Assembly: GCA_041168165.1 (NCBI GenBank)
Contig: JBEELK010000118.1
Coordinates: 1-5,566, forward strand
Reading direction: 5' to 3'
DNA length: 5,566 nucleotides
Source of the DNA: SXPK01 sp041168165
Lineage (GTDB): Bacteria; Planctomycetota; UBA1135; UBA2386
Shown: in pieces, positions 4,051 to 5,566 of the stretch
Numbering within the stretch: the stretch's first letter is position 1
Layout: each line of letters begins with the position of its first letter
Made by a program: the position numbers and the translations under genes
Notes under the pieces: generated by a model
The model's input: the letters and a program-made list of their open reading frames with translations, nothing else
What the model was told of the DNA's origin: nothing
The model's database searches: none

Positions 4051-5566
4051 TCAGTTCGCCGCCGGCGAACCGACCTTCTTCAGGGCACCGAGCAGCGAGG
4101 CGCGACGCGCGTCATCGACCTTGGCCTTGCCGATCGCGCCAGCAACGGCGAGGCGGATCTGCATATCCGAGTCGCTGCCGAGGATGTCCCCGAGGGCTTG
4201 GCCGACCTCGTCGCTGCACGACGAAGCGCGACCCAGGATCTCGCCGATCGCATCGGCCGAGGCGACCTTCAGATCGACGCTGCCGCTGCCCTTCAGGGCC
4301 GCGACCAGAGCGCCGAGGTTGGCCTCGACGCCGTTGAGGCCGAGCGCCTTGGCGGCAGGAACGGCGACCGCGTCCGCGCGATCGAGTTGCTTCTCGAGGC
4401 TACCGAGCGCGCCCGCGATCGAGCACTTGCCGGCGGCCATCGCGAGCAGCGCGACGCTGGCGTCCGCGGCGTAGCCCTCGGCGCGCACGTTCTGCGGCTC
4501 CGCGCCGACGCCTTCCATCGCGGTGTTGACCGCCGCGATCAGCGACTCGCTGGACAGCGGACCGGCGACCACCGAGACGAGGCCCGAGAAGGGCTCGAAG
4601 CGCGCCGTAGCGGCCTCGATGTCCTTCGCGACGACGACCACCTTGGTGCTCGCCATGCGCGGGTCCTTCTTGATGTTGTTGATCACGTCTTCCGGCAGGC
4701 CGTCCGCCAGGATCTCCTGGATCACGACGACGTCCGTGCCCGGGTTGACGAGCAGGCTCTGCATGCCGCGGATCGCGTTCGCGTCACAGGCGACCGCGTA
4801 ACCGCGCGAGCCCGACGCTTCCTTCGAAGCCTGGGCGAGTCCCTCGGCGTTGCCGATCACTTGCACGACGCGGACCGATTCCTCGGTCACAGCCTGCGCG
4901 AGCGCATCGACAACCTTGTCGGCGGCCGGAACCGCGACGCCCTTCGAGGCCTTCACCATCGCCATCGCGGCGGCGTAGCGCACGCGCTTGTCGGTGCTGT
5001 CGAGCGCCGCGAGCATCGACGACTGCGACAGTTCGCCGCGGTCCTCGACCTTCGCAAGGGCTTCGATCGCGCCAACCGAGACGTTGGCAAGATCCTTCTT
5101 AAGGCCGGCTTCGAGCGCCATGCGCAGCGTGCTCGGGCCCGTGGCCAGCGCCGCCATCTTGAACTCGGGAACCATGCCCTCGAGTTCCTTGGCCTTCTCA
5201 TCGCCCTGGGCGATCGAGGCCTCGATCAGGTTGGCTTCGGCGAGGTTGGCCTGCGCGAGCGCGCTCTGCGCGTCGCGGCTGGACGGGTCCGCCTTGACGC
5301 CATCGAGCGCCGACGCCTTGGCGAGTTCCGCCGCGTAGACGAGCGCAGGAACGTCGCGGCCGACCAGCGTGTCGTCGGACATCATCCAGACCACGTCGCT
5401 GAACGCGCCCGCGGCGACGCCGCCGGCGAGGTAATCGCCCGAGGCCTTGATGTAGAGGCTGACCGCGCTGCCTTCGATGTTGTGCTTCTTCAGGAACGAA
5501 CGGGCGACCGTGCGCACGCTCTCCTGGTCATCCGACTGCGCGAGCATCGCCATCGCGGGCGCGGCG
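4051..5566 (-). CDS. HEAT-repeat protein with a degenerate receiver-like domain (5' end off the right edge)
   Basis: Alanine-rich helical protein of unknown specific role; HEAT proteins are usually binding scaffolds. The frame stays open to the right edge, so the Met at 5553 (numbered 1 here) is probably internal and the N-terminus is missing. Order: a mixed N-terminal part (1-90); a charged Ala-rich helical stretch (91-130); HEAT-like helix pairs (about 140-222, for example DKRVRYAAAMAMVKA); an alpha/beta insert (226-347); then four HEAT-like units (about 361-496, for example DSDMQIRLAVAGAIGKAK). The insert alternates strands and helices like a CheY receiver: VRVVQVIG, YAVACDAN, TDVVVIQEILADGLPEDVI, KVVVVAKD, GLVSVVAGPLSSESLIAAV. 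The usual acidic pair, phospho-acceptor Asp and conserved Lys are replaced (I233/G234, Q279, G331), so phosphorylation is not expected. It stands alone on this side of tRNA-Thr, followed by two hairpins. Gene certain; receiver ancestry is inference from pattern. Confidence 0.88.
   Translation of the reverse strand, partial: AAPAMAMLAQSDDQESVRTVARSFLKKHNIEGSAVSLYIKASGDYLAGGVAAGAFSDVVWMMSDDTLVGRDVPALVYAAELAKASALDGVKADPSSRDAQSALAQANLAEANLIEASIAQGDEKAKELEGMVPEFKMAALATGPSTLRMALEAGLKKDLANVSVGAIEALAKVEDRGELSQSSMLAALDSTDKRVRYAAAMAMVKASKGVAVPAADKVVDALAQAVTEESVRVVQVIGNAEGLAQASKEASGSRGYAVACDANAIRGMQSLLVNPGTDVVVIQEILADGLPEDVINNIKKDPRMASTKVVVVAKDIEAATARFEPFSGLVSVVAGPLSSESLIAAVNTAMEGVGAEPQNVRAEGYAADASVALLAMAAGKCSIAGALGSLEKQLDRADAVAVPAAKALGLNGVEANLGALVAALKGSGSVDLKVASADAIGEILGRASSCSDEVGQALGDILGSDSDMQIRLAVAGAIGKAKVDDARRASLLGALKKVGSPAAN

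Overview
This is a GC-rich bacterial chromosomal segment (roughly two thirds G+C by eye). It carries four protein genes I trust plus one large partial gene, and one tRNA gene. Two lipoproteins with clear lipid-attachment cysteines, a cardiolipin synthase and a tRNA with encoded CCA indicate a bacterium with a standard envelope. The alanine-rich HEAT protein and the lineage-specific lipoproteins would suit a Planctomycetota-like or other high-GC non-model phylum. That is an impression from style, not from a marker gene.

Layout. Positions 1-1469 (minus) hold a practically complete cardiolipin synthase of the two-HKD phospholipase D type. Its last visible residues match the usual SPLL ending of the family, so the stop codon should lie just outside the window. 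A 107-bp divergent intergenic region separates it from a small plus-strand membrane protein at 1577-1897 that resembles the PGPGW family. Converging on that gene is a minus-strand DUF4097-like lipoprotein (1933-2718) with seven regularly placed His-Asn-Gly motifs. Upstream of it on the same strand is an unrecognised small lipoprotein (2879-3436). A 28-bp tandem duplication sits exactly on that gene's stop codon.

Positions 3437-3748 contain no gene I trust, but do hold a 15-bp tandem repeat that would read as a lysine/alanine-rich peptide. A minus-strand tRNA-Thr(CGT) follows at 3749-3823, then about 230 bases of spacer with two strong hairpins. From 4051 to the right edge runs the C-terminal part of a HEAT-repeat protein (minus) with an inserted domain that looks like a response-regulator receiver stripped of its phosphorylation residues.

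How the genes relate. Cardiolipin synthase, the PGPGW-like protein and the two lipoproteins are all envelope-associated, but the strand arrangement (minus, plus, minus, minus) does not make an operon apart from possibly the two lipoprotein genes, which are 160 bases apart. I see no mobile element, CRISPR array, toxin-antitoxin pair or defence locus. The most unusual items are the degenerate receiver inside the HEAT protein, the HNG ladder, and the stop-codon tandem duplication.
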